Assembly (NCBI GenBank): GCA_039025235.1
Contig: JBCCOS010000002.1
Location: 62,001-126,000, forward strand
Source of the DNA: MED-G105 sp039025235
GTDB lineage: Bacteria > Pseudomonadota > Alphaproteobacteria > Caulobacterales > Parvularculaceae
Direction of reading: 5' to 3'
DNA: 64,000 bases
Under the pieces are notes generated by a model. That model was not told the origin of the DNA. It saw nothing but the letters and a program-made list of their open reading frames with translations, and did not search any database. Made by a program: the position numbers and the translations under genes. The number at the start of each line of letters is the position of its first letter. Within the stretch, counting starts at the first letter, position 1. Below, piece after piece: positions 33,609-42,230 of the stretch.

Positions 33609-35345
33609 GGTCAGGTCCTGAGCATGATAGTCTCGACGGTACGCGCCAAGATCACCCAATACACTTTCAACGGTTGGAATGCGTCCGGCTCCTCGTCCAC
33701 GGGCCGCCATGACATCACCACTTTCCAAGATAATGCGCACAGCATTTGCCTCATCGCGAAGACGCGCCAAAAACGGGTCCTCATCGACCTTCTCATAGGC
33801 AACCACAACATGCACCCGCCCGTCACGCGTCGGTCGAATGCGCGTGACCTGGCGCCAAGCACCGCCTTTGTTCACAAGGTCAGCACCCTTCTCCGCATCA
33901 AGACCTTCTATATCAAAATCAATATCCGATAATCCGACGCCAAACGCTTCATAAGCAAGGATCGCTGCCTTTGCGCGTGCATCATCCCCGGAAAGGTCTG
34001 CACTCGGGTCAGCCTCCGCAAACCCGGCGTCTTGTGCCGCCTTTAAAGCTGTTTCGAAAGTCTGACCACGTTGCAATTCGGACAATATAAAATTGACGGT
34101 TCCATTTAAAACAGCGTCAATCGATGCTACTTCCGTACGCTCTCGTGCAGCCATCACAGTCTCGACCATCGGCGCGCCACCCCCGACAGCGGCACCATAG
34201 GCAACGAACAAACCTTTTTTCTCGGCAACAGCGCGTATTGCCGGCAAGTCTTCTGCCACGGCTTGTTTATTCGCCGAAATGATATTGATGCCTTCTCGAA
34301 GGGCCGCATGCATAAGGTCAGCCCCTGCGTCACTACTCGACATCAAATCAATCACAATGTCCGGATTGCTCTTCATGAAAACAGACAAATCCGTCGTCAG
34401 CAATTGAGGATCGATCGCTTCGTGACGTTTCTTATCCGCGTTTTGCACCAGAATACCTGTTACCTGATAATGGTCAGGATCACCCAATAAACGCAGCACC
34501 GCGCCTTCCCCGACAACACCGAGTCCTGCAACACCGACGCGTACCGGTTTTGTAATTTGCTCAGGCACTGAATCACCATCAGCCTTCGAAATTCGAACAC
34601 CGGACGCGGATCCTAAGCTCGCAATTTGCACAGTCAGGTCCTGGGCAACAGCATATCCCAACGCCTTCTCTTGAATAAGGGCGTCAGCATGCTTTGCGGC
34701 GGTTTCAGGGCTAATGCGATCATAGATGCGCAAATCGCCGTCGTCTTCCTTAGACTGGACCCCGTTGCCTTCAAAAACCCCCGGCACGCTCTTAAACAAT
34801 GTGACGCCGTCCGCGCGAAGCGTATGGGCCAGGATCATTGCAGACAGGTCGGAGCCTCCACGGCCGAGCAGAACGGTTCTGTCATGATCACCGATTGCAA
34901 CATAACCAGGAACGATGACAACATCATGGTTTTTCAGCGCATCGGAGAGAACGTCCGTGGTAAAATGTTCAGGTAACGCATCATCGAATGGTCCTGAAGC
35001 ACGAAGGCCGAGTTGTCGCACATCCAGCGGCGCTGCATCAATGCCCGTTCGATCACATGCCATCGCCAGAAGAGCAACGGCCTTCGCCTCACCGACACCG
35101 ATAAGCGCTGGTGCGTGCGGCGAAAGCGATCCCGCGCACTCACGTTTTGCCTCCTCAAGAAGCTTATCCGTTTCGCCAGCAAACGCAGAAACAATTGCAA
35201 CAACCTTGCGACCGGCCCGGATATGACGATAAAGCTCCGTGACGACCCGGGGTAAACTATGGGCATCGCGGAGGACCGACGATCCAAATTTCAGCACTAT
35301 TGGCTGTTGGGCGATCGCACCACCATCTATTGCCGCATTACCCAT
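33606..35345 (-). CDS. Aspartate kinase domain (no ACT) fused to homoserine dehydrogenase
   Basis: The 579-residue fusion has an N-terminal amino-acid-kinase domain (VLKFGSSVLRDAHSLPRVV; LLGRGGSDLSAMILA) to about residue 265. A homoserine dehydrogenase follows (VGVAGLGVVGEGAVLRLL; ISANKQAVAED; LNGTVNFILSEL; SGDDARAKAAILAYEAFG). ACT regulatory domains normally between or after these are missing, and there is no C-terminal ACT. The gene follows metX and the metB-like gene on the same strand after a 578-nt repeat-filled gap, so it probably feeds homoserine to methionine. ATG at 35345 has GGAG 9 nt upstream. The TAA comes from the adjacent repeat. Confidence 0.9.
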   Translation of the reverse strand: MGNAAIDGGAIAQQPIVLKFGSSVLRDAHSLPRVVTELYRHIRAGRKVVAIVSAFAGETDKLLEEAKRECAGSLSPHAPALIGVGEAKAVALLAMACDRTGIDAAPLDVRQLGLRASGPFDDALPEHFTTDVLSDALKNHDVVIVPGYVAIGDHDRTVLLGRGGSDLSAMILAHTLRADGVTLFKSVPGVFEGNGVQSKEDDGDLRIYDRISPETAAKHADALIQEKALGYAVAQDLTVQIASLGSASGVRISKADGDSVPEQITKPVRVGVAGLGVVGEGAVLRLLGDPDHYQVTGILVQNADKKRHEAIDPQLLTTDLSVFMKSNPDIVIDLMSSSDAGADLMHAALREGINIISANKQAVAEDLPAIRAVAEKKGLFVAYGAAVGGGAPMVETVMAARERTEVASIDAVLNGTVNFILSELQRGQTFETALKAAQDAGFAEADPSADLSGDDARAKAAILAYEAFGVGLSDIDFDIEGLDAEKGADLVNKGGAWRQVTRIRPTRDGRVHVVVAYEKVDEDPFLARLRDEANAVRIILESGDVMAARGRGAGRIPTVESVLGDLGAYRRDYHAQDLT

Positions 35346-35517
35346 TATCAACGTCTCCCCGAAGATTTATTTGACGATTTGTCCAAAGCGTTAACCGATC
35401 AATCAGGACGCGCTCTATTCGGTCCAACGACCATACAAGCGGACAATCATAAGAATAATCAAGCCTCCATATATCTGATATCATTATAATTAGAAGCTGA
35501 CAGCGTGCAGGTAAAAC

Positions 35518-35726
35518 TAGAGCATCAGACGTTTAGGCAGAAACAAACCGATGCTCTAGATTCTATATTTTGAGCGCCTGACACGATCTTACCGTCATCC
35601 AATGTGATCGTCTGGCGCTCGACAGCATCAGACGTTTAGGCAGAAACAAACCGATACTCTAGATTCTATATTTTTGAGCGCCTGAGGTGACGTTACCTTG
35701 AACGTATGTGATCGTCCCACGCTCTA
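35518..35726. repeat. Two tandem 103-bp double-hairpin repeats (family D)
   Basis: The unit GCATCAGACGTTTAGGCAGA... occurs at 35522 and 35625, a 103-bp period. Each unit has hairpin 1 (AGAGCATC/GATGCTCT) and hairpin 2 (GAGCGCC/GGCGCTC with a GATC inner pair). A degenerate TA-bounded element (TAAAGCGTCGCCCC...ACTTTA, 35725-35765 and decayed beyond) follows directly. Hairpin 2 recurs at 52826-52875. The 35346-35923 spacer otherwise holds no gene. Confidence 0.88.
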
Positions 35727-35923
35727 AAGCGTCGCCCCTTCAATTCGATTAAGAGCGATACTTTAGGTCTCTGTTTTAAAACGTATCCTCAGCGCATAAC
35801 CGAAAACCAATTGGGGCCGGCATTATTTTAATGGTCATTCCTCATCAATATTTGGGACAAAAATCGCCACACCAAGAATGAAGCGAGACTTAGAAGATTT
35901 GTGGCAATCAAAGCGAGAGAGGG

Positions 35924-37198
35924 TCAAATAGCAGCCACTTTATCAACTGCTGGCGACGTCACACGTTTTCGTGAAGGTCCGGACGCGACAGGCTCATCTT
36001 GTTGAGCAGCCGACAATGCGTACTTGATGTCAGCCGCAAGATCCTCTTCATGCTCCAGCCCAATCGATAAGCGCACAAGGCGATCAGAAATGCCTGCTTC
36101 AGCCCTTGCTTCAGGAGGCATAGCCGCGTGTGTCATTGCGGCTGGACAGCACACCAGGCTTTCAAAGCCCCCGAGTGATTCAGCAATCGTAAAGATGTTG
36201 AGTGAACGGAGGAATGAACATGCATCGATCCCTTCGGCAAAATCAACGCTTAACATTGCCCCAAATCCTGATTGCTGGCGCGCTGCGATTTCATGGCCAG
36301 GATGATCTTTAAGGCCAGGATAGTAAACCCGTTCAACGCGTGGATCAGCGGCCAAAATCTCAGCTATCTTCCCAGCCGTTGCCTGCTGACGCTCGATGCG
36401 CGTAAATAATGTTCGCACACCTCTTAATGTTAGATAGCTGTCGAATGGACTCCCCGTCACGCCGGTACAATTACCCCACCAGGCGAGCTCCTCTGCGAGC
36501 GCGGGGTCTTTTGCAATGACAGCGCCACCAACAACATCACTGTGGCCATTAATATATTTGGTGGTCGAATGAACGACAATATCACAACCAAGTGTGAGAG
36601 GTTTTTGCAAAGCAGGGGACAAAAATGTATTGTCCGCAACCGTTATCGCGTCAACGGCTTTTGCACGGGCAACGACATCTTTAACATCCGTCACGCGCAG
36701 AAGCGGATTGCTTGGCGTTTCGATATAAACAAGCTTTGGCTTTCGAGCAAACGCCGCATCAAGCGCAACCGGGTCGGTTTGATCCACAAAGACAAGTTCG
36801 AAATCACCGCGCGCAGCACGATGGCTGAGCAACCGATAGCTCCCACCATAGAGATCATGTGGTGCAATGATTAATTCACCGGGTTTGACGAGATTGGTCG
36901 GCAAGTTGACGGCTGCCATTCCACTCGCCGTGACAACAGCGCCAGCCCCCTCTTCCAGTGCCGACAATGTTTCTTCCAGTTGGCGGCGCGTGGGATTTCC
37001 GGAGCGAGAATAATCAAACGCCGGCTTATCATCTGGATCGTCCCATGCATATGTCGCGGACAAACACAAAGGCGGGGCGACGGAACGCACATTACACGCC
37101 TCGCCGACTGCGGCATTCGTGGCGATTGTTTCAGCTCGTGGCCGCTCAGCGCTCTCCGCTTTGCGACCGATACGATGAATAAGGTTATCATTCGACAT
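35924..37198 (-). CDS. Cys/Met-metabolism PLP enzyme (cystathionine gamma-synthase / O-acylhomoserine sulfhydrylase type)
   Basis: This 424-residue PLP-dependent enzyme carries the Schiff-base lysine K214 in HSTTKYINGHSDVVGG. It also has DYSRSGNPTRRQLE and TASGMAAVNLPTNL. The family includes MetB, MetC, MetZ and MetY, and the exact reaction cannot be fixed by sequence alone. Its 1-nt overlap with metX strongly implies it uses the O-acylhomoserine made by MetX, either with cysteine (gamma-synthase) or sulfide. It is inside the SAM-II-controlled transcript. Confidence 0.9.
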   Translation of the reverse strand: MSNDNLIHRIGRKAESAERPRAETIATNAAVGEACNVRSVAPPLCLSATYAWDDPDDKPAFDYSRSGNPTRRQLEETLSALEEGAGAVVTASGMAAVNLPTNLVKPGELIIAPHDLYGGSYRLLSHRAARGDFELVFVDQTDPVALDAAFARKPKLVYIETPSNPLLRVTDVKDVVARAKAVDAITVADNTFLSPALQKPLTLGCDIVVHSTTKYINGHSDVVGGAVIAKDPALAEELAWWGNCTGVTGSPFDSYLTLRGVRTLFTRIERQQATAGKIAEILAADPRVERVYYPGLKDHPGHEIAARQQSGFGAMLSVDFAEGIDACSFLRSLNIFTIAESLGGFESLVCCPAAMTHAAMPPEARAEAGISDRLVRLSIGLEHEEDLAADIKYALSAAQQDEPVASGPSRKRVTSPAVDKVAAI

Positions 37199-38361
37199 CA
37201 GATTGTACTCTCTAAGAATTCTCTAAGCGCAGGATTAATGTTGTCAGCTTCCTTAAGGAAAGCGTCATGGCCATATGGCGAATGTAGCGTTTTGAATTGA
37301 GCGTTTGGACCAATGGCTTTTGCAAGCGCCCGTGCATCATCAAACGCAATCAATTGATCTTCAGGCGAGGCAATCACTAATGTTGGAAGATCGATTTGCG
37401 CCCCATCAAAATCATGGCAATCGATTGATGCTGACAGGGTCTGATAGCGTGCAGCCCCCATCATCTGGGCGAATTTTGCACCATGGTGATCAAGATAACT
37501 TTCAACCGACCCCTCGGCCGAGAACCGCGAATTAAATTCATCAGGCGTTCGATAGGTCGTCATTGCAAGACTACGAGCGATTGCAACGGCATCATCTTCA
37601 CGACCGGTTTCAAGGCCTAGCGCTAAGACTTGGCGCTGAATTCGCCGCCAGGCACGCCCGAGTGCACTAGGCCGGTGGGAGGCACAAAGAATAGCAAGAC
37701 GCTCAACATAATCAGGAAAAGAGGCAGCGAATTCGAGACTAACCATGCCGCCAAAAGAGCCACCAACAAGAGCGTGCAGCCGATCAATGCCGCTTTGCAC
37801 AAGTGCATGATGGAAGATTTCAGCATAATCGGCAGGCGTTAGGTCGATTGCACGGGTTGGTGCTTCCGGAAAGAAATTAGCACTAATGACCCTATAACGA
37901 CGCGTATCAACGCCGCCGCCAGGGCCTGTAACGGACCGCCACCAGCCCGGCTCGACTTTATCTAACGATGCATCAAAAGCCCTGCGATCCGCCGATATAC
38001 CACCAAGCACGAAAATAACCGGCGCATCCTTTGGACCGATGGCCCTTAAGCGAATACCGACCGCGCGATCATGCTCTTCTAAAACGGCACCACTTCTAGC
38101 CTTCCAACCAGTCGGAAACTCAACTTTCCAATCAACAACTTGAGAGGCTTGCTGCGCATCATAGGACGGGCCACCTTGACCGCCAGAAAGGACACTCAGA
38201 CCCGCGTCATTGAGCGCGAGAGACCCCTTTTGCTTTAATTTCTTCGTGGATTTATCGGAACTTTTTTGCCCGTCGTAGCCATCAGGCGCATCGCCATCGT
38301 AGGTCTTTTCGGCAAATACCGTAAATGTTGCAGCAGTCGAATTCGTCGGTCCAAAAGCCAT
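37198..38361 (-). CDS. metX: Homoserine O-acyltransferase, MetX type
   Basis: This alpha/beta-hydrolase-fold acyltransferase of about 387 residues activates homoserine for methionine synthesis. The nucleophile elbow is LVGGSFGGMVSLEFA; the catalytic Asp and His are in ASPEDQLIAF and SPYGHDAFLKE. MetX homologues use acetyl- or succinyl-CoA, and this one may be either. Its first 70 residues are a poorly conserved polar extension. ATG at 38361 has GGAG 6 nt upstream and is preferred over TTG at 38373. Expression is probably controlled by the SAM-II riboswitch about 110 nt upstream. Confidence 0.92.
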   Translation of the reverse strand: MAFGPTNSTAATFTVFAEKTYDGDAPDGYDGQKSSDKSTKKLKQKGSLALNDAGLSVLSGGQGGPSYDAQQASQVVDWKVEFPTGWKARSGAVLEEHDRAVGIRLRAIGPKDAPVIFVLGGISADRRAFDASLDKVEPGWWRSVTGPGGGVDTRRYRVISANFFPEAPTRAIDLTPADYAEIFHHALVQSGIDRLHALVGGSFGGMVSLEFAASFPDYVERLAILCASHRPSALGRAWRRIQRQVLALGLETGREDDAVAIARSLAMTTYRTPDEFNSRFSAEGSVESYLDHHGAKFAQMMGAARYQTLSASIDCHDFDGAQIDLPTLVIASPEDQLIAFDDARALAKAIGPNAQFKTLHSPYGHDAFLKEADNINPALREFLESTI

Positions 38362-38471
38362 AAGGCGCTCCAAAATAAGCGCCTAAAGCTCTTGCTTGCC
38401 GGGAATGTTGCTTGGAGGACGTATGGACTTGTAGAGTACAAACCTACCGCGATATAATTATCGCTTATCCA

Positions 38472-38533
38472 CAACCTTCGCTTTAGCAACATTTCTTTGA
38501 GCGCCGGCAAGCTGAAGGTTCAAATCGGCGCGA
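38472..38533 (-). promoter_or_regulatory. SAM-II riboswitch (metA motif) upstream of metX
   Basis: On the minus strand, GCGCC (38531-38527) and GGCGC (38505-38501) form P1 around GATTTGAACCTTC and CTTGCC. The loop sequence AACCTTC (38520-38514) pairs perfectly with GAAGGTT (38479-38473), giving the H-type pseudoknot P2. The conserved GCTAAAGC lies just before that 3' strand. GATTTGA, CTTGC and GCTAAA are the SAM-II signature elements. It probably represses metX, the metB-like gene and perhaps the fused dehydrogenase when SAM is abundant. Confidence 0.93.
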
Positions 38534-38786
38534 GTGTTGAATAATGGAAAACAACCGGAAAAGTCAATGACTATATTTGACTTTTTGTGGGCCTTTGCTG
38601 TGGGTCCATGTCACATCACCGGAACCTCTTCACCGTTGAACTTCAAAGAAGCAAGGCAAAACAATAACCTAGAGCGTTTCCAATTGTTTAATCGACAGTC
38701 GCATTAGGTCCTTATATTTTTCGGTCTCGCAAGATACCGCAATGGATAAGCATATTTAGCGAACTGAACGCTCGGTAAACTGAAAG

Positions 38787-39896
38787 CTAAGAAAAAAGCG
38801 CTGATTTGTCGTCCGAATAACTGCGAAACAATTTATCATAGTCCACGAGCATCTGCTCTTCAGAATAAACGCTTTCTACCCTTTCTCTGTTTTTTGCGCC
38901 CAATCGCTTACGACTTTCTACGCTACCCGCCAGTAATTGAAGCGCCCTTGAAAGGCTTACTTCATTATCCACTGGCAAAACATAGGGCTTATTCTCTTCA
39001 CAGACCATATTACGAATATCGCCGACGTCGGTTGCCAATATGGGTAGACCACTCGCCATGGCCTCCAGGACCGTTAGCGGCATTTGCTCCGTATCAGAAC
39101 TTAAAGCGAAGATATCACAATAGCTATAAAATTCTGATGGGTCTTCAATATGCCCCAAAAGCTCTACAGAATCGCCGAGGCCAAGCTTGTCTATTAATGC
39201 CTCCAACTCGGCGCGACACGCGCCCTCACCGGCGATCAAAAGACGAGCGTTGTTCAGGCGAGCGAGAGCGAATACCTCTATCAATCGACTAAAGTTTTTT
39301 TCCGGCCGCAATGCGCCGACGGCACCAATTGTCACTTGTTTTTTATTTGTACTACAGGCCGGATTAAAGCGCACTAAGTCAACACCATTAGGAATGTGTT
39401 GTACGAGATGGCTCGGCAAAGACCATGTTTCTGTTGCTATTTGCATAAGCGTCTTGGATGGAACAACCACCGGCATGGTTCGAAGTAAGAGACGCCGAGC
39501 AAGCACCCGCCGTTGGATTTGATGGTCAACCGTTTCCTCTGGGCCAAAACCATCCTCAAAATGGATATGGTGAAAGCCTCGTCCCAATAATCGATTGAGA
39601 CGAAGAGCAGCCACCGCCTCCATCGTTCCCCAATTATAAGTACAGACGAGGTCCGCTGCTGTTTGACGAATCAAACGACGCAGTCGACGAATATTGCCGA
39701 TATCAAATGACGTATTCTTCTCAATTTTGATTGGTTCTATGGCTGTCTGTGCGTCAAGCAGACTTTGCGCCGTGTACTGTCCATCCATGGCCGTTACTGT
39801 ATGGGTGTATCCATCGAGCCCGTTGGCCAGCTGTGCCAGACGCCTTTGTGGGCCGCCCACAGCAAAGGTGGAGAAAATATGCAGAATGTGGATCAC
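38787..39896 (-). CDS. GT4-type glycosyltransferase
   Basis: This 369-residue GT-B-fold glycosyltransferase has an N-terminal acceptor domain (IFSTFAVGGPQRRLAQLA) and a C-terminal nucleotide-sugar domain (IGAVGALRPEKNFSRLIEV; LLIAGEGACRAELE; EQMPLTVLEAMASGLPILAT with the EX7E pair). The glycan product cannot be told. It starts 7 nt after the upstream oxidoreductase/epimerase fusion gene, so the two form a two-gene polysaccharide unit without other pathway genes nearby. Confidence 0.9.
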   Translation of the reverse strand: MIHILHIFSTFAVGGPQRRLAQLANGLDGYTHTVTAMDGQYTAQSLLDAQTAIEPIKIEKNTSFDIGNIRRLRRLIRQTAADLVCTYNWGTMEAVAALRLNRLLGRGFHHIHFEDGFGPEETVDHQIQRRVLARRLLLRTMPVVVPSKTLMQIATETWSLPSHLVQHIPNGVDLVRFNPACSTNKKQVTIGAVGALRPEKNFSRLIEVFALARLNNARLLIAGEGACRAELEALIDKLGLGDSVELLGHIEDPSEFYSYCDIFALSSDTEQMPLTVLEAMASGLPILATDVGDIRNMVCEENKPYVLPVDNEVSLSRALQLLAGSVESRKRLGAKNRERVESVYSEEQMLVDYDKLFRSYSDDKSALFS

Positions 39897-39902
39897 TGGA
39901 AA

Positions 39903-42038
39903 TCAGGTAACATTACGGCGATGAACCTTGATGGCGCGCTCGAGAAAAACGTCTCGATCAGCAATCGGTTGCCATTTCAGGGTTGTTTTCTCAAACGATG
40001 TCTCGAACTGTGCCGCCATACCACGTGAGCGTAAATCACGCGTCGACGGAAAAGGGACGTTGCGACCCGACACACGCTTAATCACCCACTTTACAATTTC
40101 ACCGGCTTGCTGTTGCCACAGATATTGGCCGCGAAATCGCAGAGGTCGACCCGTTTCTTGCGCCAGCAGCTCTGTATACTGACGCGCATTAGGGCGCACA
40201 TCGCCCACGAGATTGAAGCTTTTTCCAAAAATCGTGAGGCCGTCAATGTTGAATGCGGCATTGTAAAGGGCGTCCACGACATCATCAACCAAAACGAAGG
40301 GTAATGGGCTAAGGCCATCACTCCAACCAAGACAATAGCGTTCCCGGTTATATAGCCCAACACCACTATGAAAGGGAGATGTCCCCTCACCAACCACAAT
40401 ACCCGGCCGGAACAGTGCCAGTGGCAGGCTATTCTCGCGCTGCATGGCAACTAACATTTGTTCGGTATCCACCTTTGCCCTGGCATAATCCGCGCGCTGC
40501 GTTGGTACGCTATCAGGAGGCGTCGCATAGGTAATTAAGTCGGCCGCAGAACCCAAGTAAAGGGCTGCAATTGAACTAACATGCAAAAGACGCGAGGCTT
40601 TATTCTGAAGAGCAATGTCTGCAACCGCTTTGGCACTGCCGACCATAGCGTCACGAACTTCTTCATATGAATTGCCTCCACCGCCATGGGCCAGATTTAT
40701 GACGATAGACCCTTCACGAATAACATCCGATAAAAGCGCTTTGTCTGATGCAGAGCCTTTTGCTAATTGAATATTTTCGTGGTGGAACACAGATGACAAA
40801 TTATCTGTATTGCGTGCAATAACCAAAACCTTTTGCCCAGCTTCGGCAATTTTCCGAACCAAGGGCGTTCCGATAAAGCCTGTACCACCGATGACCACGC
40901 AATCGGCATTATGATTGGCTTTCTGAAAAAGTCTTGGTGCAGCTGGTTTCTGCAGGGTCGAAGCGTAGGACGCTATCTGCTCGCAAAGAGTGACAAGCCG
41001 TCGCCCGCGATCACCATCAAGATGAGTATGCGCCTCTCCATTGGCCCTCAGTGTCTGATAAAAGTTTTCAATACTGGACCGGATACTCCGGAAGAAAGGA
41101 TCACTGCGCTCGCGCAAGCCAGACTGCGCCGCTAGATAAATACCTGCTTCCGTTAGCGCTTCCCGAGTAAGCCCCAACCCTGATGCAAGCCCGGTTCGTA
41201 AATACTCTATGGGTTCAAGTAACGCGCCGCTGGTTGATAACAAAAACCGGTTTGCTAAATAATCGGCTTCAAGACGACCATCGTCACCCAGCACACAAAC
41301 CGACCAATCATGATAGGTCTCGCCAAGTGCGAACTGCATTTGTACGGGACCGGTATCGCTAGAAAAATTGAGTGTCCATTCTGTAATAAGTTCAATCCCT
41401 TCAGCGACGGTGCGTTGTTGTCCAGGGATCGCTGACGTGAGCGTCAATGGCCCCATTAAATCGTCTAACTGACTTAAGGGATGCACTGCCTGCTCTAACA
41501 AAAGGGTGAGCGGCGAGGTGAACATCCAGTGGCCAAATTGCCGAGACGATAATTGGCGCAATGGCATCACGTATCGGCATTGAGCGCGTCGCAAAGGGCC
41601 AATGCGGTTCCTTGCGATGGCTTTCCTTATTTTTTGGTGAGCGGGGTGAAAAATGAAGTTCTGATTAGTGCGTAAAGCCGCTTTTGCATCCGCCGCTACT
41701 GTAACGATCTCATCGCACTCGGCGCTTGTGACGGCCATCGGCTTCTCGACAAAGACGGCTTTTCCCGCCTTTAAAAATGGCAAGCAAACAGGATGGTGCG
41801 CCGGTGGCGGCGTGAGCACATGGACCGCGTCCACAGACCCGTCCTCGGCGATGGTATCAAGGCTGTCATAAACGGTCTTTACGCCATATCGCTCTGCAAA
41901 TTTTCCAGCGCGCGATCGATCTCGATCAAAGACGCCATAAACGGAGACGCTTGGTATATACGAAAGCGCTTCTGCATGGGCCTCGGCTATAGTGCCGGTG
42001 CCCACCAGAACAACGTTTTTTTCCTGGCGTTCGCCCAT
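39903..42038 (-). CDS. Fusion of Gfo/Idh/MocA oxidoreductase and NAD-dependent epimerase (SDR)
   Basis: The 711-residue protein has two NAD(P)-binding domains. Residues 1 to about 365 are a Gfo/Idh/MocA-type dehydrogenase (VLVGTGTIAEAHAEAL; VFVEKPMAVTSAECD). Residues about 385-711 are an extended SDR (VVIGGTGFIGTPLVRKI; ADYARAKVDTE as the YxxxK pair). Both catalytic signatures are intact, so a two-step sugar-nucleotide oxidation/epimerisation is plausible. Substrate unknown. It is co-transcribed with the glycosyltransferase. Confidence 0.87.
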   Translation of the reverse strand: MGERQEKNVVLVGTGTIAEAHAEALSYIPSVSVYGVFDRDRSRAGKFAERYGVKTVYDSLDTIAEDGSVDAVHVLTPPPAHHPVCLPFLKAGKAVFVEKPMAVTSAECDEIVTVAADAKAALRTNQNFIFHPAHQKIRKAIARNRIGPLRRAQCRYVMPLRQLSSRQFGHWMFTSPLTLLLEQAVHPLSQLDDLMGPLTLTSAIPGQQRTVAEGIELITEWTLNFSSDTGPVQMQFALGETYHDWSVCVLGDDGRLEADYLANRFLLSTSGALLEPIEYLRTGLASGLGLTREALTEAGIYLAAQSGLRERSDPFFRSIRSSIENFYQTLRANGEAHTHLDGDRGRRLVTLCEQIASYASTLQKPAAPRLFQKANHNADCVVIGGTGFIGTPLVRKIAEAGQKVLVIARNTDNLSSVFHHENIQLAKGSASDKALLSDVIREGSIVINLAHGGGGNSYEEVRDAMVGSAKAVADIALQNKASRLLHVSSIAALYLGSAADLITYATPPDSVPTQRADYARAKVDTEQMLVAMQRENSLPLALFRPGIVVGEGTSPFHSGVGLYNRERYCLGWSDGLSPLPFVLVDDVVDALYNAAFNIDGLTIFGKSFNLVGDVRPNARQYTELLAQETGRPLRFRGQYLWQQQAGEIVKWVIKRVSGRNVPFPSTRDLRSRGMAAQFETSFEKTTLKWQPIADRDVFLERAIKVHRRNVT

Positions 42039-42230
42039 CTAGAAGCTCTTTTCAAAATCCTGCAACTCAGCGATGCGAAACGAATCAAATCCCCGCCTCG
42101 TTAATGAAGACGGTCTATCGCAAGAGTTTTAAAACGCCCTAACCCCCCTTAAGACTTTATTTACGGTGTTCGACAAACCGCGACGGCGCCTCCCCTTACG
42201 CTTTTGGGTATTTCACCCTATGTTCCGTCC

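Noticed and set aside
42121..42230. LexA box before uvrB
   Set aside because: Only single GTTC motifs occur; no GTTC-N7-GTTC or CTGT-type pair was found.
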